A stretch of DNA of 64,000 bases from Natronoflexus pectinivorans. Lineage in GTDB: Bacteria; Bacteroidota; Bacteroidia; Bacteroidales; Marinilabiliaceae. The stretch is taken from the NCBI RefSeq assembly GCF_004345615.1, contig NZ_SLWK01000008.1, positions 1 through 64,000 of the forward strand, given 5' to 3'. Below the pieces are notes generated by a model. That model saw only the letters and a program-made list of their open reading frames with translations. It was not told the origin of the DNA and ran no database searches. Position numbers and translations under genes: made by a program. Positions within the stretch are counted from its first letter, which is position 1; every line of letters begins with the position of its first letter. Below, piece by piece: positions 35,627 through 47,100 of the stretch.

Positions 35627-36886
35627 ATGAAGGTAGATGTTTTATTAGGATTGCAGTGGGGCGATGAGGGAAAAGGCAAAGTGGTGGATGTGATGACCCC
35701 AAAATATGATGTGATAACACGTTTTCAGGGAGGTCCAAATGCCGGGCACACACTGGAGTTTGATGACCAGAAGTTTGTTCTGCATAATATTCCTTCCGGT
35801 ATCTTTCGGGAGGGAACCATTAATGTGATTGGCAATGGTGTCGTGCTTGATCCAATCAGTTTTAAAAAAGAAATTGACGGACTATCAGCAAAAGGTTTCG
35901 ACCTGACTAAAAATCTTTATATTTCAAAGAAAGCTCACTTAATTCTGCCAACGCACCGCATTTTGGATGCTGCATCTGAAGCCTCAAAAGGTGATACCAA
36001 GATAGGATCTACTTTAAAAGGAATTGGCCCTACCTACATGGATAAAACCGGTAGGAATGGTTTAAGGGTTGGTGATATCCTTCACGATTTTGATAAAAAG
36101 TATGCGGCTCTTAAAGAGAAGCACATGCGTTTGCTCGAAATGTACAATTTTGAGTTCAACATTGAAGAGTTCGAAGCCGGCTTGATGGAGGGCATCGAAA
36201 ATATCAAGAAGTTCAAGCTGATTGAAAGTGAGCATGAGATCAACCGATATATCACAGAAGGAAAATCAATCCTTGCTGAAGGTGCACAGGGCACCCTTCT
36301 CGACATAGATTTTGGTTCCTATCCTTTTGTTACTTCATCTAACACCGTTTGCGCCGGAGCATGTACAGGTATGGGTATTGCCCCAAATAAAATAGGTGAG
36401 GTATTCGGTATATTTAAAGCTTACTGCACCCGTGTAGGTAGTGGTCCATTTCCCACTGAGCTGTTTGATGAGGTGGGTGAAAATCTGCGCAAAAATGGTA
36501 ACGAGTTTGGTTCAACAACCGGCCGTCCGCGCCGCTGTGGCTGGCTCGATCTGGTGGCACTTAAGTATAGCGTAATGATCAATGGCGTTACAAAACTCAT
36601 CATGATGAAGGGTGATGTGCTTAGTGATCAGGAAACCATTAAAGTGGCAACTGCCTATAAAATTGGTGATGAAATCATCGAAGAGTTTCCCTACGAATTG
36701 CCCGATAATCTGGAACCTGTTTACACAGAATTACCGGGTTGGAAATGTGACCTCACCGGCGTTCGTTCCGAAAATGAGTTCCCTGAGGAATTAAATCTAT
36801 ACATCGATTTTCTGGAACGTGAACTTGGAATCCCCATCACCATTGTTTCTGTTGGCCCGGATAGAGAACAGACGATTGTACGATAA
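35627..36886 (+). CDS. purA: Adenylosuccinate synthetase
   Basis: A 419-residue PurA, which joins aspartate to IMP using GTP in the first step towards AMP. GLQWGDEGKGKVVD is the GTP/IMP-binding P-loop block, FQGGPNAGHTL follows, and GIGPTYMDKTGRNGLR, VTSSNTVCAGACTGMGI and STTGRPRRCGWLDLVAL are the other conserved blocks. The length is typical. A hairpin leader precedes it. The downstream spacer holds repeats only. Confidence 0.97.
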   Translation: MKVDVLLGLQWGDEGKGKVVDVMTPKYDVITRFQGGPNAGHTLEFDDQKFVLHNIPSGIFREGTINVIGNGVVLDPISFKKEIDGLSAKGFDLTKNLYISKKAHLILPTHRILDAASEASKGDTKIGSTLKGIGPTYMDKTGRNGLRVGDILHDFDKKYAALKEKHMRLLEMYNFEFNIEEFEAGLMEGIENIKKFKLIESEHEINRYITEGKSILAEGAQGTLLDIDFGSYPFVTSSNTVCAGACTGMGIAPNKIGEVFGIFKAYCTRVGSGPFPTELFDEVGENLRKNGNEFGSTTGRPRRCGWLDLVALKYSVMINGVTKLIMMKGDVLSDQETIKVATAYKIGDEIIEEFPYELPDNLEPVYTELPGWKCDLTGVRSENEFPEELNLYIDFLERELGIPITIVSVGPDREQTIVR

Positions 36887-36982
36887 AGTTTTAACCATAT
36901 TAACCATATTAACCACATAAGGCACATAAGAATTGGGTTGATAGTTTAATGTTTTAGGTTCAAAGTTTAATGTTGTGTGATT

Positions 36983-37070
36983 GAAGTTCCCTTTTAGGCT
37001 TCGGTGTGAGTGTTCGACTGAGCTCACACCGAAGTCTCAGTCGAACACTCAGCCGAATGGGGGAGGGGAT
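36983..37070. repeat. REP-like palindromic element, copy 2
   Basis: cttcggtgtgag and ctcacaccgaag form a 12-bp stem around tgttcgactgag. A second inverted pair, tgttcgactgag and ctcagtcgaaca, overlaps the first, so two alternative folds are possible. The first copy, at 24437-24525, lacks the second pair and has a mismatched left arm. Confidence 0.78.
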
Positions 37071-37129
37071 GATTTAGGTTATTAGGCCAAGAGGTTTTCT
37101 CAACGTAAAACCCTTCATATAATAACTTC

Positions 37130-37160
37130 GCGCTTTTGCGTCTCTGCGTTTAATTGCAAA
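37130..37160 (+). repeat. 31-nt 'gcgtctctgcgttta' repeat, copy A
   Basis: gcgcttttgcgtctctgcgt, continuing to ttaattgcaaa, is present as an exact reverse complement at 51244-51274, about 14 kb away. Shorter degenerate versions lie near 220-247, 19910-19932 and 40600-40625. Such intergenic words occur in many bacterial genomes; their origin is not known to me. Confidence 0.75.
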
Positions 37161-37320
37161 ACCATAAACCATCAACCCAAAACCTTGAACCTATCCCGAT
37201 TCTCGGGACTTTGCTATGCTGCGAAACCTTAAACTTAAAACTTAAAACCTTGAACCTTGAACTCAAACCCTTGAACTTGAACTCAAAACCATAAACCCAA
37301 AACGTCTCAACTTCACCCTG

Positions 37321-37794
37321 TCACCCTCCAACCTTAAAAACCCTTCTACACCAACACAAAATCTCATACGAGATCATTCCCAAAAACCAGAAAATCGGTC
37401 CCGAAACCATTCCTGTTCTGATTAGAACTTTCCCTATTCTGCCATAACTGTATTTTGCCAATATCCAGCGTGAAGAGCTTATCCCCGTTAAAACACCTTT
37501 AACATCCCTGAAGGGTATTGCAGCATCTACTTTTCTGTTTCCATCGCCACGGGTATAACAAAAGCCATTTTCAGATTTAATTAAACGGTGGGCAATCCAT
37601 CGGCTTTCTCTGTTGAAAATCAGTATCTGTCCGGGCTTTAAATCACCATATTCGATGGGGCTGACCTGTATCACATCGTCCTTCATTAAAAATGGAAACA
37701 TGCTCATACCACTAACCGGCACTTGCACCGTTTTACCGTGTTTAAGCAGCTCCTCCAGCCATGATAAATATTCTGTTTCTGTGAATGGCGACAT
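37321..37794 (-). CDS. S26-like signal peptidase family protein
   Basis: A 157-residue protein of the S24/S26 peptidase superfamily. PVSGMSMFPFL has the catalytic Ser (S31) in the usual SGxSMxP context. In place of the general-base Lys it has a His in RWIAHRLI (H69), with YTRGDGN (D84) after it, which fits the S26B (archaeal/eukaryotic, SipW-like) type. A C-terminal hydrophobic segment near residues 130-150 (GMVSGPIFWFLGMISYEI) may anchor it. It could be a specialised signal peptidase. The ATG at 37794 is used; 14 upstream codons from 37836 do not fit. It is transcribed away from the giant genes. Confidence 0.78.
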   Translation of the reverse strand: MSPFTETEYLSWLEELLKHGKTVQVPVSGMSMFPFLMKDDVIQVSPIEYGDLKPGQILIFNRESRWIAHRLIKSENGFCYTRGDGNRKVDAAIPFRDVKGVLTGISSSRWILAKYSYGRIGKVLIRTGMVSGPIFWFLGMISYEILCWCRRVFKVGG

Positions 37795-38184
37795 GTTGTT
37801 GTGGTTCAGTCCACAATAATATAAAAAAGTTACCACCTATTTGTAACAATGAGGTAAAAGATTGCGTAAAAAATATCAACAGTGAAAATAATATGTAAAT
37901 CAAAAACTTAAACAGTCTGCCTAATAGTGCGAGATTCAGAATTGTTCCTTGATTATAGATGCTGATAATGATCAGTAAAACAGTGATATATAGATTCAAT
38001 GATTGCAGGCATCAATTTTTAGACCATTTGTTGAATGTTTTTTGATTTTAACATTTTAAACTGAAACAAAACATCATTATTTCCGTACAAACCTCAAACA
38101 GACAATCTGAACAACAAAGTGAATAATATGTTGTACAAGGTCTGATGCTTTTATTGATATTGATTCTGTTTAAACAATCTATTT
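37795..38184. other. Divergent gap upstream of the first T9SS gene
   Basis: About 390 AT-rich bases between the S26-like gene and the first T9SS gene, which point away from each other. tgtttaaaca at 38168-38177 is a perfect palindrome close to the ATG. No gene is supported; a minus-strand frame at 37742-37999 overlaps the peptidase start and looks spurious. Confidence 0.4.
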
Positions 38185-40599
38185 ATGAAAAAGATATACC
38201 ACCAAAAAAATGATAGTAGCGTTAGAAATATTTTCCAACGCTCCTGGATATTCTCTGGAATTATTGCGTTAATTATAATGCTTCTTTCTTCCGTTGATGT
38301 CTTTGGTAACTACGTAAGTATTTCAGGAAGGGTGGGAGATTACGAAGACAATTCCAACTGGAATCCTTCATCGTGGGGTATGGCATATCCTCCTGAAGAT
38401 GGAAATGTTGATAAGGCTATGACAATTAGTTCCAACAGTACAATAACCAGAAATGGAAATTTAAACCCGGTTACTGTTACTGTAAACGGAACATTTAAAG
38501 TGTATGGCGATTATGCTAACAACCAATGGGGAGGCGTTACAGTTGAGAATGGTGGCAGATTGGAAATATTTGGCAATTTAACAGGTAGTGCAGCTATTGA
38601 TGTTAAAAATAATGGAGTATTAATTGTTCATGGAAATCTTGAGTCAACTGGTGCTAGTGTTAATGTTCATGGTAATTTAGTTGTTGCCGGTAGTTTTAGT
38701 ACTTCCTCAAGCACAACAATTAGAAATACCGGAAAGCTGGTCGTAGGTGGCGATTTTACTCATCATGGAGGAGGTCTTAATACACAAGGCAATAATGATA
38801 CAAAGATTTATATTATAAATCCGGATGCAGTAATAACTGCTCCAGGGTGGTCTATCATAGACAACCCTAATAATTACGGAGATTTGGAGGAGTTCAACGA
38901 CAAGGAAAGTGGTGAGTTAAAAGATATCGTTGAAGCTGTAGTAGTTCCCGTTTTTTCAGGTTTCCAGTGGGTTGGGAATAAAGGGAACAATGAATGGGAG
39001 AATGCAAGTAACTGGACAGGGAATCGTCTTCCCAATCCAACTTCAAATGTGCGGATTAAAGCATCGAATGACAATCCGAAAATTACATTAAACTCGGGTC
39101 TGGTTGAGGTTAATGATCTTCTTGTTGAGTCAGGGGCTATTCTAACCCTTAAACTCGGTGCGCGGTTAACTGTCCATGGTAATTTAACCATTCAGGATGA
39201 AGGAGGATTGGTTCTTGAAAATAGCTATGAGCAAGGCGGTATGGCCTCATTAATTACTCATGGCCAAATTGCCGGACATGCGAATGTCAAATTAGTCCTA
39301 CCCAAAGAGAAGTGGTATTACCTTGGAAGTGTCATCCGAGATGCTACTTTTGGTAATTTCAGCCCTGGAGACCAGGGTTCGGGAACGCTTGTTAATGTTT
39401 ATCGTGATCGCTGGTATTCCACTTTTACTCAACATTATGAAACGGCTATGCGAAAGCTGGAAGGGGTAGCCGTTTTTTATCATAAAACTTCTGAATCGGA
39501 TGATTTAATGGAGATTACATATACAGGTGAGTTGAATTCTGGTGAAATTAGTCGAACTTTTGCTGAAAATAGGTTTCAATTAATGGCTAATCCTTTCCCA
39601 AGCTTTATTAACTGGTTAGATGATGCAGGTTGGGAGCGAGAAAATTTTGAATCTACCATTTGGTACAGAACCAAGATAGGAGAGTCAATGACATATGTTA
39701 CCTTTAATAGATCTGCGGTTCCTGGTGCTCGTGTTTCATTGTTCTCTGATAAGGGAGAATATACTGAGGAGGAAATGAGTTTAATTCCACCCAAGCAATC
39801 GTTTTTCGTTCGTCCAATGGGAGAGAATCGAACAATTACTGTAAACAATAGGGCGAGGGTACATGGTTTGCCTGAATCACAATTAAAGAGCAGTAACAAC
39901 GCTTATGGCGATGTTATTCGTATTACGGCTGATAACGGACTTACTCGTGATGGAGCCGTTATCTATTTTTCTCGCAATGCTTCTGAAGGTATTGATGAGG
40001 GCGACTCCGAAAAATATCGCAACACTGATGAGCGAGTACCTGAAATATTTACCCGGGTAGGGGAGACAGAGTTGGCCATCAATGGTTTACCTGAACTGAA
40101 TCAGCCTACCAGAACCATTCCGTTGGTTGTTCGCAATCGGGTTTCAGGAGATGTAACGCTCACGTTCGATATGAGTTATTACTACGGGATGCATTCCGTT
40201 TATCTGGAGGATCGTGATACGGGAGCATTTATACATGTTACTGTCGGAGGCGAGTATGTTTATACGGTGAGCGAACCGGGCGAGAGGGATGACCGTTTCG
40301 TGCTTCACTTCTACATGGTCTCCACCGATTTGGAACCGGAGATGGAAGATCCCAAAGCCGCCGCAGGTATCCGTATTAACGGCGTTGCCGGAAAAGCTTT
40401 GGTAAGCATCGATTCGCAATTGCTTCAAATGGGTGAAGCCAACATTGAGGTGTTCTCCATAGAAGGTCAGAAGGTAAGTGAAACATTGGCACGCAGCAGT
40501 CGTACATTGGTAGTGCTTCCACGCACCAGTGCCATATTCATTGTACGAGTAACCGCCGGTGATGTGGTGAAGAGTGAGCGGGTAGTGGGGGTGCGGTAA
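38185..40599 (+). CDS. T9SS-exported protein, shared C-terminal module (array gene 1)
   Basis: An 804-residue secreted protein. A long signal peptide ends near SSVDVFG. Residues about 55-215 are repeat-rich beta strands (NGGRLEIFGNLTGSAAIDVK, GVLIVHGNLESTGASVNVHG), beta-helix-like. From about residue 257 begins the array's shared C-terminal module: a WVGNKGNNEWENASNW start, a globular part of about 430 residues with PKEKWYYLGSVIRDATFGNF and YRDRWYSTFTQH, and an end that fits a T9SS type A sorting domain (EVFSIEGQKV, then AIFIVRVTAGDVVKSERVVG). It should cross the outer membrane by T9SS and be attached or released. No enzymatic motif is seen. It may be an adhesin or matrix protein; that is a guess. 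Confidence 0.8.
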   Translation: MKKIYHQKNDSSVRNIFQRSWIFSGIIALIIMLLSSVDVFGNYVSISGRVGDYEDNSNWNPSSWGMAYPPEDGNVDKAMTISSNSTITRNGNLNPVTVTVNGTFKVYGDYANNQWGGVTVENGGRLEIFGNLTGSAAIDVKNNGVLIVHGNLESTGASVNVHGNLVVAGSFSTSSSTTIRNTGKLVVGGDFTHHGGGLNTQGNNDTKIYIINPDAVITAPGWSIIDNPNNYGDLEEFNDKESGELKDIVEAVVVPVFSGFQWVGNKGNNEWENASNWTGNRLPNPTSNVRIKASNDNPKITLNSGLVEVNDLLVESGAILTLKLGARLTVHGNLTIQDEGGLVLENSYEQGGMASLITHGQIAGHANVKLVLPKEKWYYLGSVIRDATFGNFSPGDQGSGTLVNVYRDRWYSTFTQHYETAMRKLEGVAVFYHKTSESDDLMEITYTGELNSGEISRTFAENRFQLMANPFPSFINWLDDAGWERENFESTIWYRTKIGESMTYVTFNRSAVPGARVSLFSDKGEYTEEEMSLIPPKQSFFVRPMGENRTITVNNRARVHGLPESQLKSSNNAYGDVIRITADNGLTRDGAVIYFSRNASEGIDEGDSEKYRNTDERVPEIFTRVGETELAINGLPELNQPTRTIPLVVRNRVSGDVTLTFDMSYYYGMHSVYLEDRDTGAFIHVTVGGEYVYTVSEPGERDDRFVLHFYMVSTDLEPEMEDPKAAAGIRINGVAGKALVSIDSQLLQMGEANIEVFSIEGQKVSETLARSSRTLVVLPRTSAIFIVRVTAGDVVKSERVVGVR

Positions 40600-40600
40600 T

Positions 40601-40677
40601 TAAACGCAGAGGCGAAAAGGCGCTAAAAGTTAAAAGAATGGAGGGCTTCACGGTTTGTGGGGTTCTCTGTTTTTTTA
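40601..40677 (+). terminator. Hairpin/terminator repeat, copy 2, after array gene 1
   Basis: Arms gagggcttcac (from 40641) and gtggggttctc (from 40657) pair with G-U wobbles around ggttt, followed by seven or more T residues. It starts two bases after the stop codon with taaacgcagagg. It has the form of an intrinsic terminator and matches copies at 162-246 (minus) and 51024-51092. Confidence 0.78.
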
Positions 40678-41140
40678 ATGGTATGAAGGTTGAAAGGTGG
40701 CAAGGTTGATGGGTCATTAGGCAAAAGGGTAAAGTAGAAGAGTTTTGAGTTTATGGTTTATAGTTCAAGGGTTGACAGCATCTGAACATAGAACTTAAAA
40801 CATCGAACATCAAACTTATATGGTAAAGACTAACCACAAAGTTCACTATGGTTTTACACAAAGCACACGATAGTTACTTAGTAACCTCCGTGTCTTCTCT
40901 GTGTTCATTGTGGTTATAACCTTATGTGCTTTATCCCGCCATACGGAACTCCGGTTTCCTTTCTCCTTTCTCCTTTCTCCTGGACTCGAACAGACGTCGG
41001 GCGTATATATTAAAATATGTGAATATGATGTTTTTCAGCTTATTCTATGTAACTATTCTTTTTTATGTTACGTAGAAATAAAAAAGGTATTTCAATACCA
41101 GTTTCGTTGTCTGAATTATTTAAAGTTCTAATTTTTATAT

Positions 41141-41148
41141 AATCTTTG
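41141..41148 (+). promoter_or_regulatory. Possible near-leaderless promoter of array gene 2
   Basis: aatctttg matches the TAnnTTTG box at seven of eight positions but lies only four bases before the ATG at 41153. If real, the transcript would start at or within a few bases of the start codon. A comparable box, taatattg, lies at 51356-51363, six bases before the next gene. Confidence 0.3.
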
Positions 41149-41152
41149 CACC

Positions 41153-44100
41153 ATGAAAAATTTATACAAAAGATACTCTTTCTTAGCGTTGGTGCTTGTT
41201 TTAGTTGTATCCGGAATGTTTGCGCAAACCGGTCCTGCTGGTGTTGGAAATGCATCGGGCGAAAATGGGCAGCCGCAAAACATCATTTGGTATGATGCAA
41301 GTAGTTTGAACCTTAGTCATAACGAATTTCTGGAAGTTTGGCCTGATATATCAGGAAATAGTAATCATGCCGAACAGTCTGTAGAAACTTCTCGGCCACA
41401 ATTTCGTGTAAATCAGCTAAACAATAGACCTGCTATATTTTTTGATGGCTCAGATGATTTTCTGCCATTTGATGGAAATGTTATAGCCAACAGCGATTAT
41501 ACGGTGCTGTTTGTTGGAAAACGCAGAAGCAATAGTACTTTTAAAGCACTATTTGGGGGAACCGGTAGTGGAGCAAATACCAACCTACACGTATATTGGT
41601 TCAACGATACTCAGATACGTTCACACCACTGGGGAAACGACCTCCAGACAAACATGGTGGCAGCGGCTCAGCCCCACTCAGGAGGCCGGGCTGTCAATAC
41701 TTATGGAATTTTTGCCACCTCATTAAACTCATCACTCTCAACTGCACACCGTAAAAACTTTCAAAATAACAGTTTTCTGGGAGCCAGAAATGTTGCAAAT
41801 CAGCTCACTACATGGAATGGAGCAGCGTTAGGTCGATATAATACAGGATACCATGATGTTGATGTCGCTGAGTTTATAATTTATCGATCTGCTTTGAATA
41901 CAGCTCAAATGCAGATTATTTCACAATATCTCTCTTTAAAGTATGATATTACCATCAACAACAACCTTTTTACGCCACCAGCCGGTTATCGTGAAAATAT
42001 GGCCGGAATAGGTAGGGAATCCGATGGTTTTCACACCGAAGCCTCTGTGAATGGTTTTTACATCCGTGAAAACGGTGGCTTTAACAATGGCGATTATCTT
42101 TTTATTTCTGTTAATGATGAGGTAAATGATGCACCTGTTTTTACCGATTTGCCTTCGGGAGTAGAAGAGCGTTGGAAACAGGATATATATCTTCAGAAAA
42201 CAGGAAGTTTTAATGCTTCTGTAATATTTGACTTGTCTGAAGGGATTTTAAATGGAAACTATCCTTCAGATATTGAGAATTATGTGCTTTTATATCGTTC
42301 AACTGCCTCAGGCAGTTATGCTGTTGTGCCGGGGGTTAATGCTTCTTTTGGAAGCAATACCCAGGTTAAGTTTGATGTGCCTGATGCTTCTCTTCAGGAT
42401 GGATATTACACATTAGGAACTACGGATCAGTTTGCAAGCCCTGTAATTGGAAAAGATGGAGTTACGTGGTACACGCTTGTGAGCGGAGAGTGGACCGACC
42501 CACAAATCTGGACGCTCGATCCGGCCGGAATGTTGCCCAATAATCCTACTAATAGCTATCCACAACAGGCCAGTGACAATGTGGTGGTTCGCAATGGGCG
42601 AACAGTAGTTGTAAATCAGGATGATCTGATTGGTAGTCGCCTCGTTGTTGAGGGGCGGTTAGACATGGGAACAACTCAGGGACACACTTTTGGAGAAATA
42701 AGAGGTACCGGGCGTATTCTTATGGCTGCCGATAATTTTCCGGATGGAGACGCATCTCATTTTACCGGAAAAGGAAGAGGTGAAGGTACGGTTCAGTTTT
42801 ATGGAGGCAGTTATAGTATTACCAATGCCCGAACATTTTATGATGTTCAGGTGGAATTGTCAAATCCATCGGAGACCCTCACAATTCTGAATAACCTGAC
42901 TGTTGAAGGTTATCTTAAAATTGACAGAGGTGGTATTCGAATTAATGATAACAGCTCAACTTCAATTCTTAATATTGATGTAAAGGGTAATGTATATGTA
43001 GAGAATCAGGGAAATATTTCAACCGGATCCGGAAATACCATAGGTTCATATTCCATTGGAGGCACAATGCCTCCAATTGGTCAGTATCATAGTATTTACC
43101 ATCAATTCAGAGTTGGAGGTGATTTTATAAACAGAGGTAGTGTAAGATTTACCAATCTTACCGCTCCGGTTTACAATCAGTTTGCTTCAAATGGAGCCGT
43201 TACATTGCGTTTCTATGGAGAAACAAACAACTCCATGGAACTTTATGGTACTACTGATTTGTATAACCTCATTTTGGAGAAAGGGAACGACCGTACTTAT
43301 ACTTTAGAAGTATATAGCGATAGTAATGACTTTTTTACTTTATATGGCCCCAACAATGCAGGCCGTGTAACTTCCAGTCCTTTTTCTGCTGCCAATCCGG
43401 AAGTTCGGAAAGCATTATGGATTAGGTCCGGAACTCTTAAACTGACTGGTGAAATACATATCCCTACACTTACTGAGGGTAATGCTTCTGGTGGCAACGG
43501 CGATTATGCCATTGGGCAAAATGGAGCATTATGGATTGCCGGTGCCGGGGTTGCAGTTTATTCAACAGCCTCTAATCAGGATCAAATCCCCGGCTTTGAA
43601 TCAACTGCGGCAGGTGTTACTACAGGCGGTAGTAATCAGGCTATGTCTGTTTATGGTGCTTTTAGGATCTCTGATGGTTTTTTTGGAACACGTAACAGTG
43701 CAGGATTTATTTTCTGGGCAGAGGCCTATGCCCAAGTGCGCATTGATGGAGGAGAAATTGATGTTGCCCAATTCAGAAGTGGAGCAGTTGGTGGGGGTAA
43801 GACATCATTTACGCAGACAGGTGGTTTATTTAGGGTTCGTGGAAATATCACAGAGCCAGCTGAGAAATCTTCAAGCTATGCCATATTTGGTTTCGATAGT
43901 GAAACCTCGGTGTTTAACATGTCTGGTGGGCAGATTATTTTAAATGATACAGGTGGAGGAGATGTAAATGGATTATACATCCCTAGTACCGAAGGCAACT
44001 TTAATGTTACGGGAGGAACCATCATTGTCGATGTTCCAAACAATCGAACTTTTGAGATTTCTTCTAATGCTAATTTATGGAATCTTGAGGTTCGCAGGTA

Positions 44101-47100
44101 TAATACTTCAGGTACTGCTACTGTTTTATTAAAAGATGATTTAAAGGTTGGACGTGATTTAATAATCAATGCCAATTCCTTGTTAGATGCTCAAAGTGGA
44201 AGTGATGTTTTTGATTTATACATTGGCCGACATTTCGACCTGCGTAACGGAGGTCAGTACAACGCAAGAGATAATACCACTCATTTTTATGGGACTCAGT
44301 CGGGGAATATCCTCGCAAGAAATAATTCTGTTCCGGCACCATTGGTGTTTAATCATGTCAATATTATGAAAGATCAGGCATGGAACCCTTCTGTATTCAG
44401 GTCGGTATCTTTGGGCAGTACCGGTAGAACTACCGATCCGGAAGAAGCAAATAATACGGCAATAGAAATTCAGGGTAATCTGAAGATTACCCGAGGGGAA
44501 TTCAACACATTCAGGTATAAAGTTTCACACCGTGGAAATATTGAAATAGTTGACGGGCGTATTCTTGCCAATGCAACCAATTCTGGGCGCATTGTGCTCA
44601 ATGGTTCTGATTCAGAGCAAACGTTAAAAGGTGCTCTTACCCAACAGCAAAGTTTTGGTAATATTGAGCTGGATAACAGCCACGGTGCCAAATTGCTAAG
44701 CAATATTTCCGTTTCTGATATTTATTTACGACAAGGTGTAATGAACCTGGATACCTACAATCTTAGGGTTGAAGGTTCTCCGGCAACCATCCCGGCTGAC
44801 GGGTTTAGCCAGACACGGATGTTTAAGACGGCGGGAAGTCCTGGTAATGGAGGTCTTACAAGGTTTATTGATTTGTCGCAAGGATCTGCTGATACGGAGT
44901 ATTTATTCCCCATTGGTACTGAAACAGGTTATTCACCTTTAATAGTCACTCAATCAACAACAATCAGCGATGATGGTTCAATTACTGCAAAACCCATAAA
45001 CGCTTATCATCCTACTCTTGAAGCCGGTAATTCAAATCACACAGTGCCATATTACTGGATCGTTACAACAGATGATTTCTCAACTCTTGTTAAAGAGAAT
45101 CTTAAATATACTTTTTTTTCACCTGTAAATGCATCTCCCTCTGCAAACAGAGGTGCATGGCTGAATTACGAGGATTATACGTGGAGCTCTCTTAACAATA
45201 TAGTGCAAAACAGAAATAGAATCAACTTCCCTTATAGTGTTGAACTCGAAGGGGAATATACCATAGGAAATAACAGTACGTTTAAAAACCCAACCATTTA
45301 CTATTCAACATTAATGAATGCGAATAATAGTACTAATTTTGGTGAAAGAGATAAATGGCACGATGCATCCAGATGGTCAACGGTTGGACATTATTCCACA
45401 ACTAATACGGGAACTTATCCACAACAAGGAGATATTGCCATTATTGGGTTTGGATTAGCCAATCCAACTGCAACAGTGGATAATGCTCAGCGCTCACATT
45501 GGTTCTTTGTTGACCAGGATGTTGATGTCGCAATGTTGGTGTTTGCAAATGAGGTGCTTAATGCAAATGGAGTCTCTGTTCCGCGCAGTTCATCATTTTT
45601 ACCGCAAATTATAATAAATAACAGCGCAGCTTTGAATGTCAATTTTGCAGTTGTTAAAGGTGAGGGTACTTTTAATGTCAGAATAGGTTGTACCAGCTGT
45701 AATGCGAATCCGGATGTTTCTAATACAATAACAGCAAATATAAGCGGAGATTTTAATGATTTTGCTAATAACTTAAACTCCCGATTCGATTACGACTTAT
45801 ACACTTCCAATAATTCAGCTGTTTATTTGCCTTCTAACTTCCCAAGTGTTTATCCAAATGTTCATGTTAAAGGGCAAAATGGAACTAACCGGGTTTTAAT
45901 CTTTAATGAAGATGTTTTGATTAAACGGGATTTGACCATAAGGCAAGGCGCTACATTACGTCTTAGCGGCAACGAGTTTGGGGATATGGAGGTTTACGGA
46001 AATATTGATTTCACTATAAACGATAGAGCTGATATATTAGAGTTCCCAAGTACAGGCTATGAACGTACGTTAACTGTCCATGGTGATATAATTATGGATG
46101 ATAGTAATAATGACCAAATCAGAGTTTTAAATACGACTCCTTCAAATCTTGTCCATGTTCTTAATTTAGGAGGTGATCTCATTCAGGGAAATAATAGTTC
46201 AATCAATCTATTCACCAACAATACAGGAGGGAACAACGTCGTTTTAAGGCTGACAGGTGATAATAATGGAGAATATACCAGAACAGGAGGAACAGCTGCT
46301 TCATTCTACCGAATTATTATGGATAAGCAATCCAATCGTAACTTCACTTTCCGCGATGCATTTACGCTTGGAGGACCAACAGATGGTGATCATAAGGCCA
46401 TCGATTTGCGTGGTGGATCATTGAGGCTATGGAACAGCGGAATTGATGTGATGTTATCATCCGGAGGTGCCGATTTCAGAATTCCATCAGGTACAGGTTT
46501 GTATCTTGGCTCCGGAGCTACGGCAAGGGTGTCCGGTGATAATACAGGGATATGGCTGGATGGTACTCTTACCGCAGGTTTTAATACCAATCTGTTTATA
46601 AACGAGGGGATTAATAATTACATCGAATATACCTCTTCCGGTAATTCCGAGATTAACCTGCATCAGGCTACTCTACTTGTGGGTTCACAAATCAGAAGGT
46701 CTGAGCTTGCAGAGGAAGGTGTGTTGACATTTAGGCAAAATCAGGTCAACTCTACCGTTAAAATTGGAACTAATGCCCATTTGGGAGGTGCTGCAAACAG
46801 AGGCGTGTTTGAAATGGTTTCGCCCGGATCAACGTTCTATCAGGCAGCAGGTGCCCGCATGAGTATCGTAAACGCTATTCCAAATGCTACAGCTCCTTCA
46901 TTACTGTTTAATATTGACGAATCGCAGGCCAACATTGGAGTTGGGTCAACAATTGCTTTTGGTGATGCTGAAACTGATGAGTCGCAAACCTTCGGAATCT
47001 ATTCAACCGTTGAATTGCAGGATCTGCACATTGATAATCAATCGGAAAACAACCCTGTGTTGAATATCAATACGGTAGATGTTTCGTTAGACAATCTGAT

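Larger units (their letters stand above)
36887..37320. other. Gene-free spacer with REP-like element and 31-nt repeat
   Basis: A spacer of dispersed repeats. Starts with tandem accatattaaccat words, then REP-like copy 2 at 36983-37070, then at 37130-37160 a 31-base stretch whose exact reverse complement is at 51244-51274, then ttgaacctt/aaaaccttgaac words up to 37310. No coding potential seen. Confidence 0.65.
40600..41152. other. Gene-free spacer of repeats after array gene 1
   Basis: Begins with the hairpin/terminator repeat (40601-40677), then words such as gaaggttgaaaggtggcaag, an aacttatatggtaaa block at about 40815, the aaccacaaagttcac block at 40829-40950, and at about 40960-40990 ctcctttctcctttctcctg. 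The right end carries a possible promoter for array gene 2. A similar order follows array gene 2 at 51023-51280, so the spacer was probably duplicated along with the gene. Confidence 0.65.

Noticed and set aside
37742-37999. 85-codon minus-strand frame upstream of the S26-like gene
   Set aside because: It overlaps the true peptidase start in another frame and is simply AT-rich (Ile/Leu/Phe) sequence.
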